In this document: positions 1 to 5,814 of the stretch, one piece after another
Numbering within the stretch: the first letter of the stretch is position 1
Layout of the letters: each line of letters begins with the position of its first letter
Program-made: the position numbers and the translations under genes
The notes under the pieces: model-generated
The model's database searches: none
What the model saw: the letters and a program-made list of their open reading frames with translations, nothing else
Told to the model about the DNA's origin: nothing
Assembly (NCBI RefSeq): GCF_001557115.1
Contig: NZ_LSKQ01000186.1
Location: 1-9,377 of the forward strand
DNA from: Erythrobacter sp. CCH5-A1
Lineage (GTDB): Bacteria; Pseudomonadota; Alphaproteobacteria; Sphingomonadales; Sphingomonadaceae
Direction of reading: 5' to 3'
DNA: 9,377 nucleotides

Positions 1-120
1 ATGCCGATCTACCTGATCACCGTCTTCGCCAAGAACGAGAAGGACAATCTGACCAAGGCCGAGCAGGCGGCAGCGGTTGAACTGAGCAAGGCCCTGATCG
101 CGGCCTATGGAGATCGATGA
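1..120 (+). CDS. RelE/HigB-type toxin of a type II toxin-antitoxin pair (3' end only)
   Basis: This is the C-terminal 39 residues of a RelE/ParE-superfamily toxin; the gene begins left of the window. The visible part starts MPIYLITVFAKNEKDNLTKA, matching the last beta strand and C-terminal helix of these toxins (a hydrophobic strand, then F/Y-x-K-N-E, then a helix beginning near L-T/S-K-A-E). The ATG at base 1 is in frame but is almost certainly an internal Met, because family members are about 100-120 aa. RelE-type toxins act as translation-dependent or free mRNA endonucleases and are neutralised by their partner. The stop codon overlaps the next start by ATGA, giving the toxin-first order typical of HigBA and NadS-type pairs. 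The catalytic residues lie mostly in the unseen part, so activity cannot be judged. The assignment rests on this short tail plus the neighbouring HTH gene. Confidence 0.75.
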   Translation: MPIYLITVFAKNEKDNLTKAEQAAAVELSKALIAAYGDR

Positions 121-410
121 TGAGCACGGCTTACGAGAGCATTATGCAGGGCCTGAGCGAGGCGCTTGACCATGCCCAGGGCAAGGAGGCTGGCGCGCGC
201 GTGCACACCATCGAAGTGCCGGTTGTGGATGTCGCGGCGATCCGGGCCCGGACAGGGCTGTCGCAAAGCGCGTTTGCTCGCAGCATCGGTGTCGCCAAGG
301 GCACATTGCTCAATTGGGAGCATGGCCGCAGGCAGCCGACCGGCCCGGCGCAGGTGCTGCTGGCGATGATCGCCCGGCGGCCCTCGCTGGTCAGCGAGCT
401 TCTGCGCTGA
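117..410 (+). CDS. XRE/HTH antitoxin, NadS/HigA-like, partner of the upstream toxin
   Basis: A 97-aa protein with an N-terminal helical arm (about 1-36) and a Cro/C1-type helix-turn-helix (about 38-92). The HTH core contains IRARTGLSQSAFARSIGVAK followed by TLLNWEHGRRQPTGPA, the usual recognition helix and W-E-x-G-x-x-x-P-x-G-P-A signature of HigA/NadS-type antitoxins. Such proteins bind and neutralise the RelE-family toxin and repress their own promoter. The ATG at 117 overlaps the toxin stop (ATGA), and a GGAG lies at 109-112. A second ATG immediately follows at 120 and has the better 7-base spacing, so either could be used. Translational coupling to the toxin is expected. The promoter and operator would lie upstream of the toxin, outside this window. 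Confidence 0.88.
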   Translation: MMSTAYESIMQGLSEALDHAQGKEAGARVHTIEVPVVDVAAIRARTGLSQSAFARSIGVAKGTLLNWEHGRRQPTGPAQVLLAMIARRPSLVSELLR

Positions 411-422
411 GGCCAGCGCAGA
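401..422 (+). terminator. Stem-loop at the antitoxin stop codon, possible weak terminator
   Basis: A perfect 8-bp stem, TCTGCGCT (401-408) pairing with AGCGCAGA (415-422), with a 6-base loop GAGGCC. It includes the antitoxin TGA (408-410). Only a poor T tract (GTTTG) follows, so intrinsic termination is possible but weak. It could instead stabilise the 3' end of the mRNA. No other strong hairpin separates the toxin-antitoxin pair from the next plus-strand gene. Confidence 0.35.
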
Positions 423-489
423 GCTGTTTGCGGGCGCTGCTGGTGCCCTCGAACTTGCGGGCGCCGCGATGCGGCGGCATCATTGCAGC

Positions 490-1131
490 ATGGCAAAGCA
501 CTTCGATCCCTACGACTTCATTATCCGGCTCGACGCCCAGATCCTCGGGATCGAGCCGGTTATCAGCCGGTCGCTGGAATTGCCGCGCGACCTCAACTTC
601 GCGCAGTTGCACGAGGTGCTGCAGGCGGCCTTTGGGTGGACCGACAGCCATTTGCACCAGTTCATCGTGGGGGGGCTGGTTATTGGCGCGCCTGAATACC
701 TCGAAGAGGATGCCGATGGCCCCCGGGTGATCGAGGCGACTGAGGTGCACCTGCGCGACCTGCGGTTTCCTTATGGGCGCGACGCGCAGCTCGAGATTCT
801 CTACCAGTACGATTTTGGCGACAACTGGCAGCACCGGCTGATCCTGAGCGAAGTGCCACCGGCGGAAGGCGTCAAATATCCCCGCTGCCTTGCCGGATCG
901 CGGGCCTGTCCACCGGAGGATGTCGGCGGAGACATCGGCTATGAAGCCTTCCTTGAGGCGTGGCGCGATCCTGATCACGAGGAGCATGCTGACAATCGGC
1001 GCTGGGCGGGACGCAAGTTTGATCCGGAACGCTTTGATCTTGAGGCGACGAACCGCGCGATTGCGCGAGCCTTGCGCTTAAGTCGCGGTGACTATCGGGC
1101 CCGACAAATCGAGTCCATGGAGATGCCATGA
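490..1131 (+). CDS. Plasmid pRiA4b ORF-3 family protein
   Basis: A 213-aa protein matching the pRiA4b ORF-3 family (PF07929, also seen as an IS1096 passenger-like protein). The family hallmarks appear in order: a beta-rich N-terminus with IEPVISRSLELP (21-32); LHEVLQAAFGWTDSHLHQF (40-58); YQYDFGDNWQHRL (105-117); YPRCLAGSRACPPEDVGG (130-147); then GYEAFLEAW and a KFDPERFDL tail. The molecular function of the family is not established; it is common on plasmids and near mobile elements. I chose the ATG at 490, where the family's N-terminal strand begins. An in-frame ATG at 469 would add seven residues (MRRHHCS), and neither start has a good Shine-Dalgarno. The gene is 79 bases past the antitoxin and appears to stand alone. 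The family call is solid; any role is unknown. Confidence 0.88.
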   Translation: MAKHFDPYDFIIRLDAQILGIEPVISRSLELPRDLNFAQLHEVLQAAFGWTDSHLHQFIVGGLVIGAPEYLEEDADGPRVIEATEVHLRDLRFPYGRDAQLEILYQYDFGDNWQHRLILSEVPPAEGVKYPRCLAGSRACPPEDVGGDIGYEAFLEAWRDPDHEEHADNRRWAGRKFDPERFDLEATNRAIARALRLSRGDYRARQIESMEMP

Positions 1132-1314
1132 CAGCAACCGTGGCACAATCACACTGGACACAGTTTACATGGGCAGTTAAGGTATCGGTATTAACATAAT
1201 GTTTATTATCAATCTGGGATTTTTGATTACCCGTAGAGCGTCTTTTCCAACATAAGCTAGACCTTGGCCGCATTCAAACGGATCCTGACAGAGCCTAATA
1301 CTACACTCTATCTG
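1132..1314. other. AT-rich gap between two convergent gene blocks
   Basis: This 183-base stretch separates the plus-strand block from the 3' end of the minus-strand operon. Its middle (about 1175-1255) is clearly richer in A and T than anything else in the window. It holds a small inverted repeat, ATAAT-GTTT-ATTAT, at about 1196-1209. I see no GC-rich hairpin with a T tract for either strand and no convincing open reading frame. It may be a seam between two acquired segments, but I find no repeat that would mark an attachment site. Confidence 0.5.
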
Positions 1315-1785
1315 TCACATCTCGGTCGTGACGCTCGCCCAGACCACGAAGCCGACGATGCCCAACATGAGGCAGATCAACCCGATAGCAAGGCGCGCGA
1401 CAGCCTTCCAAATCGTTGTTTTTGGTCGGTCAAAGATGACGTTGCCCATTGGCCCGCGAGCCCGCATGGCGAAGGCCTCCTGAATGACGTCGGCGGCACC
1501 GAAAGCGAGCAAAGCGGTGGCCACCATGAATATGGCTGCCCGTATGCCGCCTGGTATTGCGGCGGCCGAGATGATCGCGGCCACGGTCACCAGCGAACCG
1601 GCGATCCGAACCAATTCCGCCACCGGGATGATCCGATAGAGTCTGAGCTTCCGGCTTGCCCTCAAGCGGATGAGCGGCGCGCCGCACGACGCACAGACGT
1701 GTGTCAGTCTCGGCTCAGTCCAATGGCCGATTGAGCGGCGGCATTTCGGACACTGAGCGCTGCCGATCCCGGCTGCCATGTTCAT
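1315..1785 (-). CDS. Zinc-ribbon membrane protein, three predicted helices
   Basis: A 156-aa protein of unrecognised family. Near the N-terminus it has a CPKC...CASC pair (Cys 12, 15, 31 and 34), a typical four-cysteine zinc ribbon. Three hydrophobic segments follow at about 59-78, 82-100 and 130-151, so the ribbon probably sits on one face of the inner membrane. The start at 1785 is well supported: its ATG overlaps the upstream gene's stop by ATGA, and an AGGAG lies about 7 bases before it. A longer reading from 1851 lies wholly inside the upstream gene and is unlikely. It is the last gene of the minus-strand operon. Function is unknown; a small membrane sensor or scaffold working with the NERD-domain protein is only an inference from coupling. 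Confidence 0.75.
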   Translation of the reverse strand: MNMAAGIGSAQCPKCRRSIGHWTEPRLTHVCASCGAPLIRLRASRKLRLYRIIPVAELVRIAGSLVTVAAIISAAAIPGGIRAAIFMVATALLAFGAADVIQEAFAMRARGPMGNVIFDRPKTTIWKAVARLAIGLICLMLGIVGFVVWASVTTEM

Positions 1786-2975
1786 GTGCGTTCTCCTGCT
1801 GGCTGCGTGCCCAGGGCATGGCGAATCTCTTCTGCCCGCTCTGCACTGCACAGCCAGTTGCGAAAGCGTGGGTTCCAGATCGCCCGGCCTTTGCAGACGC
1901 CAGTCAGCTGCTCGGCCGCGGGGGTGCCGGGTTGGGCAAGGAAGGCAATTCGCCCGTCCGGTAGAACGCGCTCGGAAATGCCCTCGATCACTGTAACGAG
2001 CACGCTCGCTTTGGCGCCGTGCTTCCTAGGGTTTGGAGCCGGTTCCACCTCCTCCTGATCCGTTGCGCTTTGATCTTGCGGCTCTGGTCGGGAACCGGTC
2101 GCTGGTGCCGGCTCCGCGAGTGGCACGCCGTCCTGACCTTCTGGGGGAACCGTCACAGCTTCGCTCAGTGTTTCGGACCTAGTTTCGAGTTCGGCCTCTG
2201 GTTCGGCGGACACGTTCGCTGGTTGAATCTCCGGGCGGGGCGTAGATGCGACCGCGCGGTTCGGCATGTCATTAATCCCGAACCGCCGTCGCCAGGCATA
2301 GTCGGGTTGCACGTGCTGAGAGGCCAGTTGCATCCCAACGGCGCGAAGTTGTCCAACGCTAAGCCCTGTGAGAAAGCCAGTCGCATCGGAGAAACTGACG
2401 TCCTCGATCCATCGCTCATGGAAGTTATCAACCTTTACGATGCGCGTGCCGGTACCGATGCGCGTGCGATCGATCTTGCATGTCGGAGGGACGATCACCC
2501 ACCCTTCAACGCGGCGGAACGCCGCCGAATGCTGGTGCGCCTCGAGCCATAGCTCCAGCAGCCGCGCAGCGCGGTCGGCCTGTGCGACCGGGTTGGGTAT
2601 TTCGGTGGGTTGCCGCCTGTTCGGATACCAGACGCACCATTCGTTGTGCTCGTTCTTGGAGATGCGACCGCTGAAGTTCTTGGTCTCGAGCACGGCGATC
2701 CGCTTCAGGACGCGGTTCAGCAGGAGGTGGTCAAACTGCACGTAACCGTTCAAACCGTCAGGTAGCCTGAGGTCGTGGATCACCGCCACACGTTCAGAAT
2801 GGCCATAGATGCGGTCAAGGATGTGGGCGGTTTCGCGCTCGCCCTCTGCTCCTTTTCGTATCGTATAGAGTTTCGCCTCGATGGCGCGGCGCTGGTCGGC
2901 GATGATCTCTCCCTTCAGCAGTGATTCCAGTACTTCGATATCACCGGAACGTCCGTCACTGGCCTTGAGGATCAT
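1782..2975 (-). CDS. NERD-domain (nuclease-related) protein with a C-terminal extension
   Basis: A 397-aa protein whose N-terminal half is a NERD domain, the nuclease-related domain of the PD-(D/E)XK-like fold. The motifs are GAEGERETAHILDRI (42-56), VQFDHLLLN (79-87, Asp 82) and VLETKNFSGRI (95-105, with the E97-T-K99 pair). Together these give the D...E-x-K arrangement expected of a metal-dependent nuclease core, so it appears intact. After about residue 235 comes a low-complexity Glu/Pro/Ala-rich linker. A compact C-terminal piece of about 75 residues follows, containing GRAIWNPRFRNWL, a W-x(n)-W pattern loosely like DUF5710-type modules. No signal peptide is visible. The ATG at 2975 follows an AGGGGG and overlaps the upstream gene by 20 bases; the stop overlaps the next start (ATGA). 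DNA or RNA cleavage or processing is likely from the family, but the substrate is unknown. Confidence 0.9.
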   Translation of the reverse strand: MILKASDGRSGDIEVLESLLKGEIIADQRRAIEAKLYTIRKGAEGERETAHILDRIYGHSERVAVIHDLRLPDGLNGYVQFDHLLLNRVLKRIAVLETKNFSGRISKNEHNEWCVWYPNRRQPTEIPNPVAQADRAARLLELWLEAHQHSAAFRRVEGWVIVPPTCKIDRTRIGTGTRIVKVDNFHERWIEDVSFSDATGFLTGLSVGQLRAVGMQLASQHVQPDYAWRRRFGINDMPNRAVASTPRPEIQPANVSAEPEAELETRSETLSEAVTVPPEGQDGVPLAEPAPATGSRPEPQDQSATDQEEVEPAPNPRKHGAKASVLVTVIEGISERVLPDGRIAFLAQPGTPAAEQLTGVCKGRAIWNPRFRNWLCSAERAEEIRHALGTQPAGERT

Positions 2976-3791
2976 CCACCGCCCCCTGCGCTTGGTCAGT
3001 GGCAGCTTGGGCCGTGGGTTGCGAAGCTGATGCGGTCTGCTGTGGCAGTCGGGCCTGAGCTTCGAGGATCAGCTTGCGGAAGGCATCGAGGACTGCGATC
3101 GAGGTGATCTTCCCAATGTCGGTCGAGCCGTAGGTGCCTCCCAGAGCGCCAACGCCGAGCCCCAGCAGAAGTCCGCCCCCGATCACGCCAACGTCCTTCT
3201 TGCGCGCGGAGCCGGTCGCCACGGCCTCCTGAAGGCCCGTATCGACATCGATCAGCGAGAGGAGCACCTGGCTTTCGAGGGTCTTGGTCTTGAGGCCAAC
3301 AGCGCTCCCGAAGGCACCGCCGATGCCGCCGCCGCTTTCCCGGCTCTTGGCGTCCGAATAAAGCACCTGCGCGCTGATGAGGTAGTCTGCTTTGACCAGA
3401 GACTGGGACGGTGCGGCCCCGGTCATGGTGCGCTCACGCTCGAGCGCTCCCATCGCCGCGCCGCGATCGGCAACGCGGAAGCAGTTGGAGCGTGCAGCCA
3501 TGAGCTTGATGAGCGGGAGAGGATCGACCCGCGCGGTTCCCCCGCCCTGCTGCGCCTCGGCCATTCGGAGCAAGGCCGCCATTCCCGGCGACAGTCGCCG
3601 GCAAGGCCGTCAGTCGGGCTTGGAGCCTTCTCTTCGACCAGAGCGACCACTCCGAGCGGCTGTGCGCAGCGGGGCAGTTCGGTGTTCTCGTCGACGCCCG
3701 TGCCACCCTTGCCTGCGGTTTGGGCCAGAACTGGGCCGCCCGCGAGGGAGAGCGACGCGAGCGCTCCTGCAATGATCGCGATCCTACGCAT
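2956..3791 (-). pseudogene. CsgG-like exported protein gene split by a frameshift
   Basis: Two reading frames together make one protein. The first starts at 3791 (ATG, AAGGGAG upstream) with a Sec signal peptide MRRIAIIAGALASLSLAGG and probable cleavage after Ala 23, then LPRCAQPLGVVALVEEKAP. In that frame it runs to a stop at 3423-3425 through unrelated sequence. The second frame is open from just after a TGA at 3610-3612 down to 2956. It carries SNCFRVADRGAAMGALERER, KADYLISAQV, a Gly-rich stretch, LLSLIDVDTGLQEAVATGSA and a second Gly-rich stretch. These resemble the CsgG/HfaB family (PF03783), which forms or assists outer-membrane secretion channels. Restoring one base gives 278 aa, a normal family length. 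The shift must lie at 3583-3609. The gene is either broken, recoded, or affected by a sequencing error. There is no lipobox Cys, unlike classical CsgG. It overlaps its neighbours on both sides, so it is part of the operon. Confidence 0.72.
3585..3601. repeat. Perfect 8-1-8 palindrome at the frameshift site
   Basis: CCGGCGAC (3585-3592), one A, then GTCGCCGG (3594-3601): a perfect inverted repeat with a single-base centre. It lies inside the only interval where the two frames of the CsgG-like gene can join. Such palindromes are hot spots for templated deletions and for sequencing compression. It could also fold in mRNA. Confidence 0.7.
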
Positions 3792-4089
3792 GGCGGTCAG
3801 CTCCCTTCCCTGAGACATCCGCCGGCCCATCATCACATTCCTTGCAAGCCTCACTGGGGGCACAATTGGCAAAGTCGTCGCAGTCCGGCGCTTCCCCGGC
3901 TTCCTTGCGAGCAAGGTAGCGTGCCTGCTTTTCGGCTGCCCGTGTATCAGCGTCGGCCCCGGCGGTGTTTTGTGCGTAGCTCGCCATGCTTGCTGCCACA
4001 TCGGTGGCCGGAGCAGCCTGTGCAGTTGCGGGCACGCTGATTGCGGCTGCCACGACCGGCAGGCCGATCATCAGATGTCTGTGTGTCAT
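3784..4089 (-). CDS. Small exported protein with four cysteines, unknown family
   Basis: A 101-aa protein that I do not recognise. It begins with a clear Sec signal peptide (MTHRHLMIGLPVVAAAISVP, then ATAQA, with a signal peptidase I site after Ala 25). The mature part is about 76 residues and highly charged. It has an Ala/Lys/Arg-rich helix at about 48-66, then an acidic C-terminus with Cys 70, 76, 82 and 85, enough for two disulfides in the periplasm or a metal site. The ATG at 4089 has AAGGGA six bases upstream. A GTG at 4104 is in frame but lacks such a site. The stop overlaps the start of the CsgG-like gene by 8 bases, so the two exported proteins are probably made together and act in the envelope. 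Confidence 0.78.
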   Translation of the reverse strand: MTHRHLMIGLPVVAAAISVPATAQAAPATDVAASMASYAQNTAGADADTRAAEKQARYLARKEAGEAPDCDDFANCAPSEACKECDDGPADVSGKGADRHA

Positions 4090-4105
4090 TGTGCTTCCCT
4101 TCACG

Positions 4106-4133
4106 TGTTACCTGATACCAGTTACCAGTTACC
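4106..4133 (-). repeat. Four imperfect 7-base tandem repeats
   Basis: Read on the minus strand the units are GGTAACT, GGTAACT, GGTATCA and GGTAACA. They lie between two genes of the operon and include the TAA stop of the 67-aa gene. The array ends just before the ribosome binding site of the exported 101-aa gene. It may be a slippage product or a small binding site. Confidence 0.6.
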
Positions 4134-4332
4134 ATCCCGTCCTGCGGCCGTCGCGCAGATCGGTCTGCGCGCGGCTGTCGCCGAGCGAGGATCGCCGCAC
4201 CTCGAGCCGGACGCCCTTCCCGCTGGCGCTCGTGCGGATATCGCGCAGGTCGATATCGTTGCGCTTGGCCCAGCGTTCGGCGGCGGCATCGTCGGCGAAA
4301 TCGCCCATGTCTTCGAAATTCCAGTTGCTCAT
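4129..4332 (-). CDS. Small charged cytoplasmic protein, unknown family
   Basis: A 67-aa protein of unknown family. It starts MSNWNFEDMGDFADDAAAER, a strongly acidic first third, then WAKRNDIDLRDIR. It ends in a basic, Arg-rich tail (residues 41-67, about nine Arg). It has no signal peptide and no membrane helix. The split charge pattern suggests a binding protein with a flexible basic tail for nucleic acid or another protein, but that is inference. The ATG at 4332 has AAAGGA about 8 bases upstream, a good site. It lies 53 bases after the 214-aa gene and 39 bases before the exported 101-aa gene, the loosest spacing in the operon. The good ribosome binding site and in-line position favour a real gene. 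Confidence 0.68.
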   Translation of the reverse strand: MSNWNFEDMGDFADDAAAERWAKRNDIDLRDIRTSASGKGVRLEVRRSSLGDSRAQTDLRDGRRTGW

Positions 4333-4385
4333 CGTCTTGTCCTTTCTTCAGCAGCTTGTGGTGCGCGCGCCGGTTTTCTGTGGGT

Positions 4386-5030
4386 TCATTCGAATGTCTG
4401 GAATTCGATCTCTGCGCGCAGGCTGTGCTCCAACGCGTCTTCGATAAGATCGAGTGTTGCCGGGTTCGCGAGGGCGACGACAATGTCCTCATAGGGCGCA
4501 TCGTTGCCGTGAATGTCTCTTCCCAGAACCATGATCGAGCGGCGGTAGGCGCTCATCGGATGGTCGTTCATGGTCGAGCAGCAGATGGTCCACCAGTTTG
4601 GCATGATCCCCAAGGACCGCATGGCGTCTTCGAATTGCTGTTCTGCGAGCAGGATCGCATAGTCACGGCCGCCGGAACGCAGGTCGATGTAATCGTGGGC
4701 CGGTCGCAGCAGATCGATCTGGAACACGTGAAACCAGGCCGTGTCAGCGTAGTTGGGGTTGGCAAGTTCCCTCAGGGGAACGGCGTCTGGCCTGTGGTAG
4801 TAACCCTGGAAGCCGTCAGGCCCCCTGATCCACAGGAAGTCATTATTGAAATCGCTCGCGATGCGCGCAGCCGCACCTTCGTCGTCCAGCTGGTGCCAGG
4901 AAACCGAGACAAGGCGGGTGGAATAGTCCTTATAGTCGCGCTGCGGCGACCGCGGGCGATCCGGTTCGAACGGCGAAGGTTTTGGGCCCTCAGAGATCCT
5001 TGACCGCGTAAACATGGAGATCAAACTCAT
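4386..5030 (-). CDS. Conserved protein of unknown family, paralogue of the 188-aa protein upstream
   Basis: A 214-aa soluble protein, no signal peptide or membrane helix. I recognise no known family, but it is clearly related to the 188-aa protein two genes upstream. Hand alignment of the last 75 residues (140-214 here, 114-188 there) needs no gap and gives 37 identities. Shared marks are DYSTRL (35-40), I-D-L-L-R-P (105-110), PNWWTICCST (144-153), DH-x-M-S-x-YRR (156-164), D-x-x-GN (172-176), NPAT (189-192) and SLRAEIE (203-209). An extra Pro/Arg/Ser-rich N-terminal 30 residues is missing from its relative. The ATG at 5030 overlaps the stop of the 74-aa gene (ATGA) and has GAGGAAGG before it. 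The conserved D-H, Y-R-R and D-x-x-G-N suggest an active or binding site, not proven. Residues DH/YRR are intact in both copies. Confidence 0.85.
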   Translation of the reverse strand: MSLISMFTRSRISEGPKPSPFEPDRPRSPQRDYKDYSTRLVSVSWHQLDDEGAAARIASDFNNDFLWIRGPDGFQGYYHRPDAVPLRELANPNYADTAWFHVFQIDLLRPAHDYIDLRSGGRDYAILLAEQQFEDAMRSLGIMPNWWTICCSTMNDHPMSAYRRSIMVLGRDIHGNDAPYEDIVVALANPATLDLIEDALEHSLRAEIEFQTFE

Positions 5031-5251
5031 GGGGCCTTCCTCGCTGGTTTGGTCGGGTGTGATGGTCCCCGATTGGTTCTGGCAGTCGATGCGCTGCGTG
5101 ACAGATCGTAAGGGTACACCTCTTGTTCGATGCGGAAGTCACGCGACCGCTTGAGATTGCCGCCCATGACGATCCATTCTGGATCGACGTTATACTGCAT
5201 TCTCAGGGGCTTGAGAATCGCAATTGGTGGCCGAACGGTTGTGACTTTCAC
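5027..5251 (-). CDS. Small basic protein with GTG start, between the two paralogues
   Basis: A 74-aa protein of unknown family. It contains ILKPLRMQYNVDPEWIVMGG in its first half and a basic, Ser/Thr/Pro-rich tail (roughly 50-74). It has no membrane helix. I take the GTG at 5251: it overlaps the previous stop by GTGA and has a strong GGAGG five bases upstream. A GTG at 5263 would lie inside the previous gene and lose that site. Its own stop overlaps the next ATG, so it is coupled on both sides. That arrangement, sitting between two paralogues, supports a real gene whose product works in fixed ratio with them. No function can be assigned. Confidence 0.7.
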   Translation of the reverse strand: MKVTTVRPPIAILKPLRMQYNVDPEWIVMGGNLKRSRDFRIEQEVYPYDLSRSASTARTNRGPSHPTKPARKAP

Positions 5252-5814
5252 CCAAACCTCCACTGCTCGATTTCCTTTCGCAGGCTCTGCTCCATCAGAT
5301 CCTCGAGCTGGTCGAAGGTGGCTGGATTGAACAAACTGCCGCGCACAGCGCCGGTGCCAAATTCATTTCCATCGCAGTCATGGTTGAGGATAATGATGGT
5401 GCGTCGATAAAAGCTCATAAAATGGTCACATCCGGTCGTGCATGCGATGGTCCACCAGCAAGGCTCGATCTCGAGCTGGGTCATGGCTTGCTCCAGGTGG
5501 CAACAGGCGTTCAGGGCGTGGAATCTGATGCCGTTCGCCGACAGGTCGAGGTAGCGACTGCTCGGATTGAGAAAATCGATCCGTATGCTGGTACAGGTCT
5601 TCAACACGTGATCGGAAGGCGATTCCCCGAAGAATGTCTCGAGCCGCAGTGATGCTGTTTCCTCGAAATGCTCCATCTCGCCTGATGGCCCTTGGAGGAA
5701 CAGAAAATCCTGATCGATGTCCCGGCTTATGAGCGCGCGTGCTTCATCGACATTCAGCGAAGCTGTTGAAAGTGCAATCAGCCGCGTGGAGTAGTCTCGG
5801 TGTCCGAACATCAT
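5248..5814 (-). CDS. Conserved protein of unknown family, shorter paralogue of the pair
   Basis: A 188-aa soluble protein without signal peptide or membrane helix, the shorter member of the pair described for the 214-aa protein downstream. The shared landmarks are DYSTRL (7-12), DFLFLQGPSG (36-45), SIRIDFLNPSSRYLDLSANG (76-95), PCWWTIACTT (118-127), DHFMSFYRR (130-138), D-C-DGN (146-150), NPAT (163-166) and SLRKEIE (177-183). It is richer in cysteine (74, 104, 105, 119, 125, 129 and 147) than its relative. The ATG at 5814 overlaps the stop of the DUF2726 gene (ATGA) and follows a GGGAG; the adjacent Met codon at 5811 is an alternative. Both copies look intact, so both are probably used. They may act as a hetero-oligomer with the 74-aa product, which is inference. 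Confidence 0.85.
   Translation of the reverse strand: MMFGHRDYSTRLIALSTASLNVDEARALISRDIDQDFLFLQGPSGEMEHFEETASLRLETFFGESPSDHVLKTCTSIRIDFLNPSSRYLDLSANGIRFHALNACCHLEQAMTQLEIEPCWWTIACTTGCDHFMSFYRRTIIILNHDCDGNEFGTGAVRGSLFNPATFDQLEDLMEQSLRKEIEQWRFG

Noticed and set aside
1..3. ATG at base 1 as the start of the toxin gene
   Set aside because: The remaining 39 residues match only the C-terminal part of RelE/HigB toxins, so the gene must begin outside the window.
1176..1230. The AT-rich region as an origin of transfer or replication
   Set aside because: It has only a short AT inverted repeat, with no iterons, no nic-like site next to a proper hairpin, and it lies far from the 5' end of the relaxase gene.
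1264..1734. Plus-strand frame opposite the zinc-ribbon membrane gene
   Set aside because: Its translation is polar and featureless. The opposite strand has paired CxxC motifs, three membrane helices, a good ribosome binding site and an ATGA overlap.
2019..2552. Plus-strand frame opposite the NERD gene
   Set aside because: It is antisense to an intact NERD domain and its translation shows no domain or plausible start site.
4106..4133. The 7-base repeats as a CRISPR array or replication iterons
   Set aside because: The units are too short and lack spacers, and there are no cas or rep genes in the window.
3947..4501. A 184-codon minus-strand frame across several small genes
   Set aside because: It spans the ends of the 214-aa gene, the 67-aa gene and the exported gene in another frame. 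Its product is Arg-rich nonsense, while the small genes have good ribosome binding sites and a signal peptide.
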